Assembly (NCBI GenBank): GCA_003255065.1
Contig: QAOA01006931.1
Location: 191,708 to 255,707 of the forward strand
Source of the DNA: Cercis canadensis
Taxonomy: Eukaryota; Streptophyta; Magnoliopsida; Fabales; Fabaceae
Length of the DNA: 64,000 bases
Direction: 5' to 3'
Part shown: positions 1 through 10,449 of the stretch, in pieces
How positions within the stretch are numbered: position 1 is the first letter of the stretch
Layout of the letters: every line of letters begins with the position of its first letter
Translations under genes and position numbers: made by a program
Notes under the pieces: model-generated
Told to the model about the DNA's origin: nothing
The model's input: only the letters and a program-made list of their open reading frames with translations
Databases searched by the model: none

Positions 1-387
1 TATATGTATGTATACTTTTGGTAGTGTTATTTAATTTAAGACATATTAACTTGGCACGTAGTCAAGCTCAATTATTAACTGCATCATGTTTGTCTCTCTG
101 ATTGTCATTATGTGACCCTTGTTTGATATGGGCAGATTCAGCTAGGAGCCAGTGTCGTGGAAAATAAAACAAATCACAAGTAATATATATAAGCGCTAGC
201 TCTCGGGTGGGGTATCTTGGATGAGAGCCCAGTCGTGTAAAACGACTGGAATTTAATTTAAAGGACTAAAATTTCAATTTCATTGTACGTGGAAGGATAA
301 TAATTTATAAGAGACGACTCTCTGAATAAAAGTAAATACCAGAATTAACTGACTTTAGTTAATTTATGTGCATGTTCCATATGGACC

Positions 388-606
388 ATATATTGGTCAT
401 CAATACCAATAAGCGTGTAGATCATCTGGTAAGGGCGTGTTTTAGCTTAACCAAAGGTCTCAGATTTGAGCCATTGGATATGCAGTTGCATTTGTTGGGA
501 GAGTTCTGCCGCCCTTGTAGTCCTTCTTGATTCGAAATCGGATTAGTCGGGTGAAGCTCGGACACCGGTGAAAAACCAAAAAATATATATATATATTGGT
601 CATCAA
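388..606 (+). mobile_element. tRNA-derived SINE with 16-bp target-site duplication
   Basis: The body is about 404-590. A perfect 16-bp direct repeat, ATATATTGGTCATCAA, lies at 388-403 and 591-606. Inside is a pol III A-box-like stretch (TGGTAAGGGCG, about 430) and a B-box-like stretch (GGTCTCAGATTTGAGCC, about 456), in the right order and spacing for a tRNA-derived head. The right end is an A-rich then AT-rich tail (about 570-597), as expected for target-primed reverse transcription. Part of the repeated AT may belong to the tail rather than to the target. The family is not identified. There is no coding capacity, so the small antisense reading frame across it is not a gene. Confidence 0.72.
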
Positions 607-661
607 ATGTTACACCACTATAAGCCAAATACATACATATGAAGAGCAACTTGATGAAGAG

Positions 662-1069
662 TGTTGAAAACGTGTCTTAGAAATCTGTCAAAGTTTGTTT
701 CAACTAGCTATTTTACTGTTAGTGGGTTGTTAGTTCCTATTTGTTTGCTAAGCTGTTATTTTACTTAAGTAGTGGGCTATGTTGTTAGTTGTGTTGACTA
801 GAATTTTGGGCCATGATCCTTTATTCTAACATTTTTTAAGTGTATTTAAGTCTTAAGTTACCTTCAATAAAATTATGAGTAAAACTTTTTTTTAGTTCTT
901 GAAAAATATAGTCATTGACAAATTTATCCTCTAAAAATTTTTGGAAGACGAATTTGTCAGTGACTGTATTTTTCAAGGACTAAAAAATGATTTTATTCTA
1001 AAATTATTCTTAGCAGCTCATATTCCTTCTTTTATTTTTTCCGCTTTACGTTTTTGTTTGAAAACAACA
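662..1069. mobile_element. Probable solo LTR, Ty1/copia-like (fossil)
   Basis: The segment begins TGTTG and ends CAACA, the short inverted termini of plant copia LTRs. It is flanked by a near-matching 5-bp repeat (AAGAG at 657-661, AAGAC at 1070-1074). An AATAAA-like signal lies in the middle and no internal coding region is present. A foldback MITE sits inside it. Family assignment rests only on the termini and composition, so this is tentative. The second copy further right lies beyond an N join and is probably artefactual. Confidence 0.35.
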
Positions 1070-1578
1070 AAGACGATATGTTCAGTGAGCATGATAGTGA
1101 GAGATATCCAGGCTCCAGCAAGATTAAGAAGTAGCGAAATGGACAATTCAATCCAACTAGNTTTGCTAAGCTGTTATTATACTTAAGTAGTGGGCTATGT
1201 TGTTAGTTGTGTTGACTAGAATTTTGGGCCATGATCCTTTATTCTAACATTTTTTAAGTGTATTTAAGTCTTAAGTTACCTTCAATAAAATTATGAGTAA
1301 AACTTTTTTTTAGTCCTTGAAAAATATAGTCATTGACAAATTCATCCTCCAAAAATTTTTGGAGGACGTATTTATCAGTGACTGTATTTTTTAAGGACTA
1401 AAAAATGATTTTATTCTAAAATTATTCTTAGTAGCTCATATTCCTTATTTTATTTTTTCCGCTTTACGTTTTTGTTTGAAAACAACAAAGACGATATGTT
1501 CAGTGAGCATGATAGTGAGAGATATCCAGGCTCCAGCAAGATTAAGAAGTAGCGAAATGGACAATTCAATCCAACTAG
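744..1578. repeat. 417-bp tandem duplication across a single N (position 1161)
   Basis: Bases 744-1160 recur at 1162-1578 with only a few substitutions, and the junction is exactly one N. This is the pattern of two overlapping contig ends, possibly from two haplotypes, joined without merging. A real duplication cannot be excluded from sequence alone, but the same pattern recurs at every N in the window. Confidence 0.85.
868..1011. mobile_element. Foldback MITE inside the solo-LTR-like segment
   Basis: This is a near-perfect palindrome centred at about 937/938. The left arm (TAGTCATTGACAAATT...) and right arm (AATTTGTCAGTGACTGTA) are reverse complements over about 60-70 bases, with scattered mismatches, around a core AAAAATTTTT. 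There is no coding capacity. The size and near-complete hairpin fit a non-autonomous DNA transposon; the superfamily cannot be set because no clear target duplication is visible. A second copy (about 1286-1429) belongs to the duplicated segment after the N. Confidence 0.55.
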
Positions 1579-2350
1579 GGCACTAGGCGTAGTTCTTATG
1601 AATTTGCATGCGAACTCCTAACCCCTTTGTTCTACTTGTTGCTATCAAGTATCAACGATTCAGTCGAAGGGGGTAAAAAAGATAATAGAGTTGTGGACGT
1701 AGCTTCTTGATCTGTCAGTAATGTGGCACAGGCTTAGCGATTTTCAGCATTGAATAATCTATATTATCCTTTTAATATTAAGATATTTGTTTTTCTAATT
1801 TGATACTTGAACTAAGAAATATTGGTGCGTGTAGAAGCCCTAATATCTCTTTATTGATTTTTGGATCCAATCAGCTTCTTCATGTAAGGAGCTAGGCAAT
1901 AGAAATAGATAAAGATGCCTAAGGTTGGATGTAACTCGTGAGCTGTGCGTTAAACAGTACACACATGGCTTCAAGAAAGGGCGACAAAGGGAGCGAAAGA
2001 AATCCAGAGAAGGCAAACATTTTCACCAAGAGAAGTCGAATATTGCAAAATATGAGAAGAAAACAAAGGGGTAGTGCCATGAAAATCTGTGAACACTGAA
2101 CTGGTTTCAGAAAATGAACACGTTCACGGATTGCACTGAGTCAGTCACGGAGGGAGTCTCGAAATCAGCGAATAATCAACAACACTCCAAACTCTCCAAT
2201 TATATGTGTCTCCCCATAGAACCCTAGGGATGTTTTTATAAGTTGCCATGTTTTCCGTAAAACGTAATCGGTGTTGTTACTAAGTCGAGAAAATTCTAGC
2301 CTGTTTAGAGATAGAACCTTCACGGGTTAATTGCTCATAAAGAATTGAGC

Positions 2351-2358
2351 TATATAAC
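2351..2358 (+). promoter_or_regulatory. TATA box of the first HyPRP gene
   Basis: TATATAAC lies 78 bases before the chosen ATG at 2436. That leaves room for a 5' leader of about 45-50 bases if transcription starts about 30 bases downstream. Confidence 0.6.
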
Positions 2359-2435
2359 TCCAGGGAATCATCAAAATCCATCGAAAACCAATAATTTCCA
2401 TTTAGCTCTAATCTTTAAGCTTGGGACCTAAAGTT

Positions 2436-3062
2436 ATGGGTTCAAAAACTATAGCCTTGTTCTTCATCTTCGTGATTCTGACGTTGAATGCTCTGCCGCC
2501 AACATATGCTTGTGGCCCCTGTACTCAGCCACATCCATCTTACCACCGGCCAGTTCATCCAAAAAACCCACCACATCATGGAGGTTACCCAAAATTCCCA
2601 CCTCCGTCAAGAAGCCCTCCTCTACCACCAGTCATTGTCCCGCCCATCATTATTAGCCCTCCGGTGGCATACCCTCCTCCAACTTCACCTTACCCTGGTG
2701 GCGGCGGCGGCGGCGGTGGTGGTGGTGGAGGAGGAGGAGGAGGAGGTGGAGGTGGAGGTGGAGGTGGTGGTGGTGGTGGTGGTTTTCCTCATCCGCAGCC
2801 GACATGTCCAATTGATGCGCTGAAGCTAGGGCTTTGCTTGGATGTGCTTGGAGGACTGGTGCATGTTGGAATAGGGAACCCAGTTGAGAATATCTGCTGT
2901 CCGGCGATCCAAGGGTTGCTTGAGCTTGAAGCAGCCATGTGTCTTTGTACTGTTATAAGGCTTAAGCTTCTCAACCTCAATATATTTATTCCTCTTGCTC
3001 TTCAAGTCCTAGCAACTTGCGGGTTGACTCCTCCTCCTGGCTTTGTTTGTCCACCTCTATAG
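2436..3062 (+). CDS. Hybrid proline-rich protein with poly-glycine linker and 8-cysteine domain
   Basis: Secreted cell-wall protein of the HyPRP family (Hydrophob_seed / 8CM, relative of lipid-transfer proteins), intronless, 208 aa. I start at the ATG at 2436 because it directly precedes the signal peptide (MGSKTIALFFIFVILTL, likely cleaved after Ala25); the frame is open upstream but has no better ATG. Residues 26-87 are a Pro/His-rich linker (PPLPPVIVPP), 88-116 are 29 consecutive glycines, and 124-208 are the 8CM domain with the diagnostic C...C...CC...CLC...C...C pattern. The poly-Gly tract is unusual because family members usually keep a proline-rich linker up to the 8CM. The domain is known for structural or lipid-binding roles at the wall, so that function is by family, not shown here. 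It forms a local family with the genes at 6.2-6.6 and 10.1-10.4 kb. Confidence 0.93.
   Translation: MGSKTIALFFIFVILTLNALPPTYACGPCTQPHPSYHRPVHPKNPPHHGGYPKFPPPSRSPPLPPVIVPPIIISPPVAYPPPTSPYPGGGGGGGGGGGGGGGGGGGGGGGGGGGGGFPHPQPTCPIDALKLGLCLDVLGGLVHVGIGNPVENICCPAIQGLLELEAAMCLCTVIRLKLLNLNIFIPLALQVLATCGLTPPPGFVCPPL
2697..2783 (+). repeat. GGN trinucleotide tract encoding 29 glycines
   Basis: The tract consists of 29 consecutive glycine codons in blocks of GGC, GGT and GGA. The blocky third-base pattern suggests expansion by replication slippage of short codon runs. It is in frame, so length variants would keep the downstream 8CM domain readable. Confidence 0.95.
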
Positions 3063-4228
3063 ACAGCGCACTACGCACTTCACTAGTCAATAATCTAGTT
3101 ACTAAACTAATTACATATGTATGTTCTTTCCTTTTAGGGTTTTGGGGATTGATGCAACTCGCATCTTGGTTTAGTTTTTAGCTTGTGCTCAAGATTGCAC
3201 CCGTTCGTGTTATGCCTTAGAGCCTTAAGGATTTTAATTTCTTTGCAACTAAGTCCGTTTAATTTGTTATATCTCGCTAGATCGCATCCTTCTTTCTCTC
3301 CCTCTCTCTCTCTATCACACATACACACACTCACACAAGTGTGTGAAATGTGAATTGCAGATGTACTAAATACTGGTTTAGGATCACCAGATTACTTGTC
3401 TTAAAAGTTCCCTGGGTTAGGCTTCCACTTACCAACTGTTGTGCGTACGTACAGCATTCACTTTGTCTGTTAATTAATGCAATTTTGCCAAATAGATTGG
3501 TTCGCCACAGTAATAATTTGGATTAAAAGGTTTCAACAATTTATTTTCCATTTGCTTCTATAATATAAATATATTTAGTAATTGGTTGAATAATTTATTG
3601 GCAACTTAAAAATTCTAATATTAATTAAATTCCTTGCTGTCTACAGGTTTTGATTAAGAATTTACGAAAAACAAACACTGAATTAGCCCTTTTCTTTTGT
3701 ATATCAAGATCTTAATATAGGACCTCTAACAATTCACATCTTACTTACATACTTGAGTTAAGCCGCTGGGGTGCCCTGGATCAAGTTTTGATTAATTGTC
3801 CCATATTTGTGTTTATTTGAAAGAAAGACCTTGATCTTTTAGATATGTAAACAATAGCTAGTAGAGTTCTCATCCAGAAAGGCACGGTACCCGCCCGTCA
3901 ATTTCAAACCCCTACGGGTAAACGTTAGAATGGTCCTTGTGCTGCCAACTCAACCATTGCAGGCTTGCTTTTGTTTATAGCGATCATACATAGAGATTAA
4001 ATGCTTAATTATCTTTGTTATTAATTATATTATGTGGAAGGACATGGTGTCAAATGTGACAGAGCTTCACGGGAAAGATATGTTGGTTAACAGGGACCAT
4101 CTAAATTCTAAATTTATAAGATTTATCTATAAATCTAGATTTGAGACTCAAGCTCATAAACAAGACCTTGATTTATTTATGTCTGCTGGTCGATCGTACT
4201 TAATAAATATCATGCTGAGTGTAGAATC

Positions 4229-4312
4229 TGTTAGATATAAAGTAATTTTTGGGTATTTACTTAACAATTTAAGTTTTTTGGTGAGATGGTTTTTTGACAT
4301 GATATCAAAGTT
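4229..4312 (+). mobile_element. Relic of a copia/TRIM-like LTR end (fossil)
   Basis: TGTTAGATATAA followed by a leucine-codon-like AT-rich stretch and ending near GACATGATATCAAAG resembles the common plant pattern of an LTR end followed by a primer-binding site for initiator tRNA-Met (consensus TGGTATCAGAGC). Only a diverged piece remains, so this is a weak call. Confidence 0.3.
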
Positions 4313-4320
4313 TTTTTGAC

Positions 4321-4415
4321 TAATTAAGAATTAAATTGAAATTTTCGCACAAAATTTAAGTGATTTCNTAATTAAGAATTAAATTAAAATTTTCGCACAA
4401 AATTTAAGTGATTTC
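4321..4415. repeat. 47-bp tandem duplication across a single N (position 4368)
   Basis: Bases 4321-4367 and 4369-4415 match at all but one position, with one N exactly between them. It is of the same type as the other N joins and probably an unmerged contig overlap. Confidence 0.85.
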
Positions 4416-6193
4416 TCCCACTAAATAGAATTTTCTAATCTATATATATACCTCCAATTCAGGGAAGTATATATACTGCATCAGTCGCACATGGCGGGCC
4501 TTGGCCGCTGAAAATTGTGCTAAATGAAGAAACCCCTATGATGATCTGCAACTGTCATTAATTAGATCAGGAAGTTTTATCGGGGAAAAATGCCATCAAG
4601 AATAAAATGGAATCCCAGGTGGTAGATTCGTTATTTTCTCTTATTTTAATTTGTCTATGACTATCTTTATATTAATAATACTAATTATTATCTATTTAAT
4701 GAAAAAAAAAATAGTATAACAGTCAAGACTCAATCCTTTCTATCTGCATAAATTGGAAAAATATATGTTTCAATCACATTATGAATTATTAATGATACAC
4801 ACACAATATCAATCAAACATACTAAAAATTGTAGTTATAACTCAATTTGAATTCAGATCATGGTTTTAAACCCTTTTTTTTTTTTTAAATATCAAACTCG
4901 TATGGATTTTTCAGGCATATAATTTGTTTATTGTTGTATACAGATAATTAATTTGTGAAAAAAATTATTATTCAGAGCAACATGCTTATGGTCATTTTCT
5001 GACAATATTTTGTTAATTCTATAAAATAAATGTCCGACTTTTCGAGCAGATTCCACTTATTCATATGCCAGATTTATGGCACATCTTTTCGGTAGGCAAG
5101 TATTTTGAAATTTTTTTTTGAAAGTTAAACTTTTTTTGTTTCTCTTCTTATGCCTGTGTGTGAAGCCTAGCTATATAGGTAGTGGCTTAATGTGTAGTCA
5201 ACCATTAAACATCATTACCGTGTTCGAACGACAAAGTATACAAGTTTTCAAACTTCATATGATCATGTGATCCCGTAGTAAATTAAATTCTTGCGCTGTG
5301 GACCAATCGAATTGTCAATTAATAGATCTGAAAAAATATGGAATCTTTACTTTTGTACAAGTTGTGATGAAATGAAAGCGACAACAATTCGAAATCTATT
5401 TTCTTGCTGCATTGTTCTCATGTAATAAGTGTACGCTTTTAATATTTGACCACGTTCTCTATCACGGGATAAACAGTGCTGGGAGCAGAAAGCAAGAGAA
5501 ACAAAATGGTAGTTGGTTTGTAATTCCCTCTGTGTAGCTCCAATAGAAAAACGACATCAAGTGGTTGCAAGTATTCAATCATGCACTTGATAGAGCATAT
5601 ATGCAATGTTATGCCATCTTCATATATTTGATTTAGTTCAGTTGGATTAAGAGCTATATATGGTACATTAGTCACGGGGTGCAACATCATTATATGTTTG
5701 TTTTTCCCTTTCTGTATGTTAATCACATAGAATGCACGTAAGGACAAGACTTAGCTGAGGCTGGCCCTTATATTATTCTGCTTTGCTTTATTGTCTGATT
5801 TTGTTTTCTCTTGTTGGCCAGTGGCATTGGAGAGAAAATGCTGAAGGGCCCATAGAGTAAGCAGTAAATAAGGGAAGAGAAAGAGAGAGACAAATTTAAG
5901 ATGCTCGTGCAAAGGCCTAAGCATCTATTCTTAAGAAAGATAATTCATATAATTTCTCAATCAAATAAAGAACATATATTAAATCGACTTTGATTTGATC
6001 TCCTTATAATTTACATAAGTAAACACTAGGAGTTTATTCACTATGATCCATTTCACAAATAAAAACAAGCATTAATAATATTATGAAGAAGGGATAACGA
6101 GCCGTTAATCATCCACGTATACAAATCACAGACACTTAGACTAGAAAGCTCTAGTTGAAACTGGGAAAGCCACAGTAAAGGGATGTATACGTA

Positions 6194-6613
6194 TCAAGCA
6201 CATTGGAATCCGCGTGGAACTTGCCTTGAGCAAACATTGAGAAGCAAGCTAAGTGAGATTGGAAGGTTGAGGTTGATGCCCAAAATGTTTGCCCTGAGGA
6301 CAGTGCAGAGGCACACTGCAGCCTCAAGGTCAACAAGGCCGTTGAGGAGAGAGCAGCAAGGTTGCACTGGTGGTTGACCAAGGGTCACGTTAAGCAAACC
6401 GTTTAGCACATTAGCACATACACCCAGTTTGAGTGCATCACGAGGGCAAGCAGCGCCGCCTGAAGGGCTAGGGTTTGGGGTGGGTCTAGGGTTTGGGTTG
6501 GGTCTAGGGTTTGGGTTTGGGCTACGGCATGTGCCACAGGCAGTAACAAGTGCAAAGAAAAGAATGTTGATTGCCAGGAAAAGGGCAAGGGAGGAAGAAG
6601 TTTTCGAAGCCAT
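6194..6613 (-). CDS. Hybrid proline-rich protein, DC2.15-like, with 8-cysteine domain
   Basis: Intronless gene on the minus strand, 139 aa. A signal peptide ([20 protein letters not shown], likely cleaved near residue 25) is followed by a short linker built of NPNPRP-type repeats (residues about 31-50) and an 8CM domain from Cys56 to Cys138, ending in GFQCA. All eight cysteines are present with CC and CLC in place. It is closest in design to the carrot DC2.15 / 14-kDa proline-rich proteins. Predicted to be secreted to the cell wall; the precise role is unknown. The start is supported by the signal peptide and by a TATA element about 105 bases upstream. The linker DNA is an 18-bp repeat that contains telo-box-like motifs. 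It is inverted relative to its two neighbours of the same family. Confidence 0.94.
   Translation of the reverse strand: MASKTSSSLALFLAINILFFALVTACGTCRSPNPNPRPNPNPRPTPNPSPSGGAACPRDALKLGVCANVLNGLLNVTLGQPPVQPCCSLLNGLVDLEAAVCLCTVLRANILGINLNLPISLSLLLNVCSRQVPRGFQCA
6468..6512 (-). repeat. 18-bp coding repeat with three telo-box-like motifs
   Basis: CTAGGGTTT on the plus strand (AAACCCTAG on the coding strand) occurs at 6468-6476, 6486-6494 and 6504-6512, exactly 18 bases apart. It encodes the [12 protein letters not shown] linker of the HyPRP. Another AAACCCTAG, in opposite orientation, lies just before the start codon at 6617-6625. Confidence 0.85.
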
Positions 6614-6716
6614 CTCAAACCCTAGTAGTTGATGACTAGTTACGTTAATAAGGTAGTGCTTACTAGAGCTTGTAAGAAGAGTGCTTTTGAAGATGGAGTT
6701 GATTGAAGTGAAGGTT

Positions 6717-6726
6717 GGTTTTTATA
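6717..6726 (-). promoter_or_regulatory. TATA box of the minus-strand HyPRP gene
   Basis: On the minus strand the sequence reads CTATAAAAAC, about 105 bases before the ATG at 6613. Spacing fits a leader of about 70 bases. Confidence 0.6.
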
Positions 6727-6729
6727 GTG

Positions 6730-9356
6730 CTCAAGGGGTGATGAGTTGTAACAATTGACGTAAACAACAATTTTTTAAAAAATAAAAATGGTAGTTTAGG
6801 GCATAAATAGCCAAATAAGCAACCATGTGTGAACTTGGGATTATAGCTGGCAGAGCGAGTTTGATATTGGACAAGGTTTTGGATGCTTGTGAATGTATAT
6901 ATTATTTGCTGTATATGAATCTGTGGATCTATGAAGCATTATAGCTTAGTAGCAATACCGCAACGCTTCCACAGTAAAATCAGTGAAATCCACAGAATTA
7001 TTCGAAACCCTTTGGCAAGTGGGATAGTGGGTCCCGTATAATCACTGATTGTGGGAAGTAGATAAAAGCCTCCCTTGTCACAGGACCAGTTTTATTTGAC
7101 ATTGGGACCCTCCACTATCATATGCTATTGCTACCATACTACTTACGAAAAGTCTATGAATCCCATTATATACCACATTTTTGTTGGTATTGATCCACAA
7201 ATTAATATTAATGCGAGGGCTACAGAAAGGTAAGACAATGATGTATAGAAGGGGAATATTGAACACATTTCCCATCCCGGCGTTGCTTACCCTCCCAGAA
7301 ATTAGGGATAAGAAGTAAACAAATTAGTTTACTATACAAGTTTACTTATATATTTTGGACTCAATAATAATCCAAATTAAAATTTGTCTATGCTTTTGAC
7401 AAGACCATATTTCCCATCTGACTGTTGGTTGTATTGTAATTTCCTTTACATATTTTGGATTGATGTTAAGTGATATTATTTTACAGTTCCTTTCAAGTGA
7501 GGCAAGATTCTTATAAAGACAAAATGAAAGATAACAAGAAGCTCTTAGAAAATGTCAATGAAATCAAAGTGTAGAGTTCTAAGGGATCAAAGTGTGTCTT
7601 GGGTCCAACATGCAAGCACCCGAAGACAAAAGACATTGAAATGAGTTGCAAAAGATTTTCAGCCTTGCTTGATGGATTAGATATTTAGAAGTTTCTTCTT
7701 ACTTCTTAGAGGGACAACTTGAGTCTTGCCTTGCTTAGTTATTCCTTTCTGGCTAAGTCTATAATTACGGACTTCAAATTTTTAATACTTAAAAAAAAAA
7801 AAAAAACAGAAATGAACAAACTAGCTACAATTTTAGTAACATGCAGTAATGGTAAGTGGTAATATATATCGAATCAAAGTCTTGGCCTATGCATGTTGTT
7901 AATGGTATATATAGTGGAAGCTGTTTTGCCAAATTAGTATTAGTGCGTATAATATAGTTACAATTATCCATTAATAAAAAAGTCACGGGCATCATAAATC
8001 CATAACGGGCTCCACCGAAAGTTTCCCGAGTTCATATAAGAAATCAGCACGCACAAGTCCGTGAGATTTCAATATAATATTGAAAGTTTGCAGACAGTGT
8101 GCTGTTTGCTTTTTTTTTTTCTTGCATTCACACAGTGAAGAGCCATCCCTAATTCAGTAATCAATGAATTTAATCTCATTGAGTTGACGGATCATAAAAA
8201 TCCATGGACTTATATCCAAGGATATGTTTTAAATAGATTTCATTTCCCATCAATAGAAACTCATCTCAAAGAAGGAATCAAGTCTTATTCGCTGGTAGTT
8301 TTCCTCCGTGAAAGTTTGGTTGACAACCACTCTGGGTTCTTCGATTGTCGGCATCGATTGGTCCACTATATGTTGTGCAAAAAAACGAAATTGTTGTAAG
8401 ATTGAAGGGACCATTCATTCTGACTTTCTTGCATTTTATGAACAGACATAAATTACAAATGTTATTCTTAACCGTATATATATGCATCACTTCTGATTTC
8501 TGTTTTCCCTTGCTGTAAACTTTAGTAGTGACTAATGGTTAGGTAGACATGACCTCACTTATTATCATTCTACAATGTGACTTTCATTTAGAAACAGAAT
8601 GTTGAACTACTGTAAAGTTTCTTTTGACATGACTCCATTATCATAATTAAGTATATTGAATAATGATGGACGGTGAAGCACAAAATAAGTTGCAGAAAAT
8701 TAATGATTGGAAACCCCCCACTAATTAACTTGAAGATGAAGCAGAGCTTCACACCAGACAGAAAATTTAAGAAGGAATATTGTTTCTTTTGATCTTCTTT
8801 CGTCTTGTTTCTATCTTTTCACCCATTTTCTTGTGGGGTTAGTGGCGGCCTATACAGATGAATGCTATGGAATCAAAGAGCTAGAAAGATAACTCTTCTC
8901 TATCTTTTAATTCAGGTTTCACGAGTTTATCAGAATCCTAGGCCTTGAAATTAACGTTGCATATATGGGCTCATGATTCATGAAATAAAAGCATTGGACT
9001 TTTCAATTATTTTGGCGTGCAATGATCCTCAAGCTCGTGATACGTAGTTTAATGCTGCTTAAAGATGAAGAATTACTCCGCAATAGGTACCAGTTACAAG
9101 TCCATACTGCATATATGCAAGGTCGAATCAGCCAAGCTCTGGCCCTTAGATTTATAAATTCTGTAATAATGGAAAAAGACCTTTATGTAATAGAAGTGGG
9201 CTATAATATATTCAACACAGCACCTTGTCCTGGGCTGTGCGGCCATGCAGGTTTATTTCAGCCTTTAAAGTGGGGTAAGCCCAAACTAATTTAAGGGTCT
9301 TGCATATATCATTTGTGAATAATCCAAGTATTTACCAAATAAATAATAATGCGCAA
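6730..9356. other. Intergenic, no supported gene
   Basis: This is AT-rich sequence between the second and third HyPRP genes. Reading frames at 7078-7275 (-), 8184-8399 (+), 8278-8490 (-) and 9022-9294 (+) show no domain, signal peptide or promoter-like context. I see nothing else I can support here. Confidence 0.6.
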
Positions 9357-9639
9357 GCTGTTGACCGCTAATTGATGAAAATAATGTAAAATAAATAAAT
9401 ATGTAAAAGAGTTATTGTTAAAATTATTTATAAAAATTGGTCACTTTTTAATATTTTAAACTATTGATATCAAACAAAACAATACACGTTATATTTTAAT
9501 ATAGTGTGTGTTGTTTTGTTTGGTACCGATAGTTTAAAATATTAAAAAATAATACATTTTTGTAAATAATTTTAACAGTAATATTTTTACATATTTATTT
9601 ATTTATTTGCATTATTGTCGGCAATTAACCGCTGTTGAC
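9357..9639. mobile_element. 265-bp foldback MITE with 9-bp direct repeats
   Basis: The element at 9366-9630 is an imperfect hairpin of about 125-base arms centred near 9498. The left arm (AATAAATAAATATGTAAAA, GTTAAAATTATTTATAAAAA, TTTTTAATATTTTAAACTAT, CAAACAAAACAATACAC) is mirrored by the right arm. It is flanked by the 9-bp repeat GCTGTTGAC at 9357-9365 and 9631-9639. A 9-bp duplication with long inverted arms fits a Mutator-type non-autonomous element. The exact ends are uncertain because the outermost bases pair poorly. Confidence 0.6.
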
Positions 9640-9954
9640 ATCACATTATCACTATGAAGAAGAAAAGAAAAAGGTTTCCGGCGCAAGATGGATCAAGTTC
9701 ACGGGAGTTCCTCACATGCCAATAGTTCAATATTATCATCCAGAAAAGGTGAAGCAAGAATTGCTTTTGAATAAATAATGAAAGGTTTCTCATTGGAAAT
9801 CCTACCATTATTTTTGTTAAATCACCACTTGCTTTGCCAGCTAAACTCAAGGACAGCTTCGTCGGTTCACATGGCTGAATGCTTATGCCTCAAATATCAA
9901 TGTTCGTTGTGCATACAATCCCTAATCTCGAGCAAAAAACTTAACCTTTGAAGG

Positions 9955-9964
9955 CTATAAATAA
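9955..9964 (+). promoter_or_regulatory. TATA box of the third HyPRP gene
   Basis: CTATAAATAA lies about 100 bases before the ATG at 10060. The spacing is similar to that of the minus-strand family member. Confidence 0.6.
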
Positions 9965-10059
9965 TCACATCACTAACCACTCTTCCATCACTCAAAATAC
10001 CGTGCTAATCATTAATTAGCTTTATATTTTAGCATTTTGTGTGGTGAGTTTCCTGTGAA

Positions 10060-10449
10060 ATGGCTTCTTCTAGATCTTCAGCACTTGCTCTCTTCCTCAC
10101 TATCAATCTACTTTTCTTTACCCATTCAAGTGGGTGCTACACTTGCTCACAGCCTAAACCAATCCCCACTCCTGCTACCGAATCCAAGAAGAGCTGTCCC
10201 AGAGATACACTGAAGCTGGGAGTTTGTGCCAAGCTGCTTAATGGACCAATTGGTGCAGTGGTTGGTTCACCATTTGACCACCCATGTTGCTCAGTGCTAG
10301 AAGGACTTCTTGATCTTGAAGTTGCCATTTGCCTTTGCACTGCCATCAAAGCTAACATTCTTGGCATTAACATTAACATCCCCATTTCACTCAGCTTGCT
10401 TGTTAACACCTGTGGCAAGGAGCTGCCCTCTGACTTCCAATGCGCTTAA
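10060..10449 (+). CDS. Short-linker hybrid proline-rich protein with 8-cysteine domain
   Basis: Intronless, 129 aa. The signal peptide (MASSRSSALALFLTINLLFF, cleavage near residue 25) is very like that of the minus-strand paralogue. The linker is only about 17 residues (PKPIPTPATESKK), with few prolines. The 8CM domain runs from Cys46 to the penultimate Cys, with CC, CLC and the GININIPISLSLLVN helix shared with the paralogue and the same end (DFQCA). A TATA box about 100 bases upstream and a leader rich in C/T support the start. Predicted secreted wall protein; the function is inferred only from family. Shared signal peptide and 8CM sequence suggest this gene and the 6.2-6.6 kb gene arose by local duplication, with the 2.4-3.1 kb gene more distant. 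Confidence 0.94.
   Translation: MASSRSSALALFLTINLLFFTHSSGCYTCSQPKPIPTPATESKKSCPRDTLKLGVCAKLLNGPIGAVVGSPFDHPCCSVLEGLLDLEVAICLCTAIKANILGININIPISLSLLVNTCGKELPSDFQCA

Larger units (their letters stand above)
3063..6150. other. Intergenic, no supported gene; microsatellite and repeat relics
   Basis: This is AT-rich sequence between the first two HyPRP genes. It contains a CT/CA-rich simple repeat at about 3291-3337, the copia-type relic near 4229-4312 and a short duplicated segment across an N at 4368. The reading frames at 4032-4319 (+) and 5439-5747 (-) lack recognisable domains, splice context or promoters, and I do not call them genes. Confidence 0.6.

Noticed and set aside
2421-2435. Earlier in-frame start for the first HyPRP
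   Set aside because: The first codon is TTG; the ATG at 2436 directly precedes the signal peptide.
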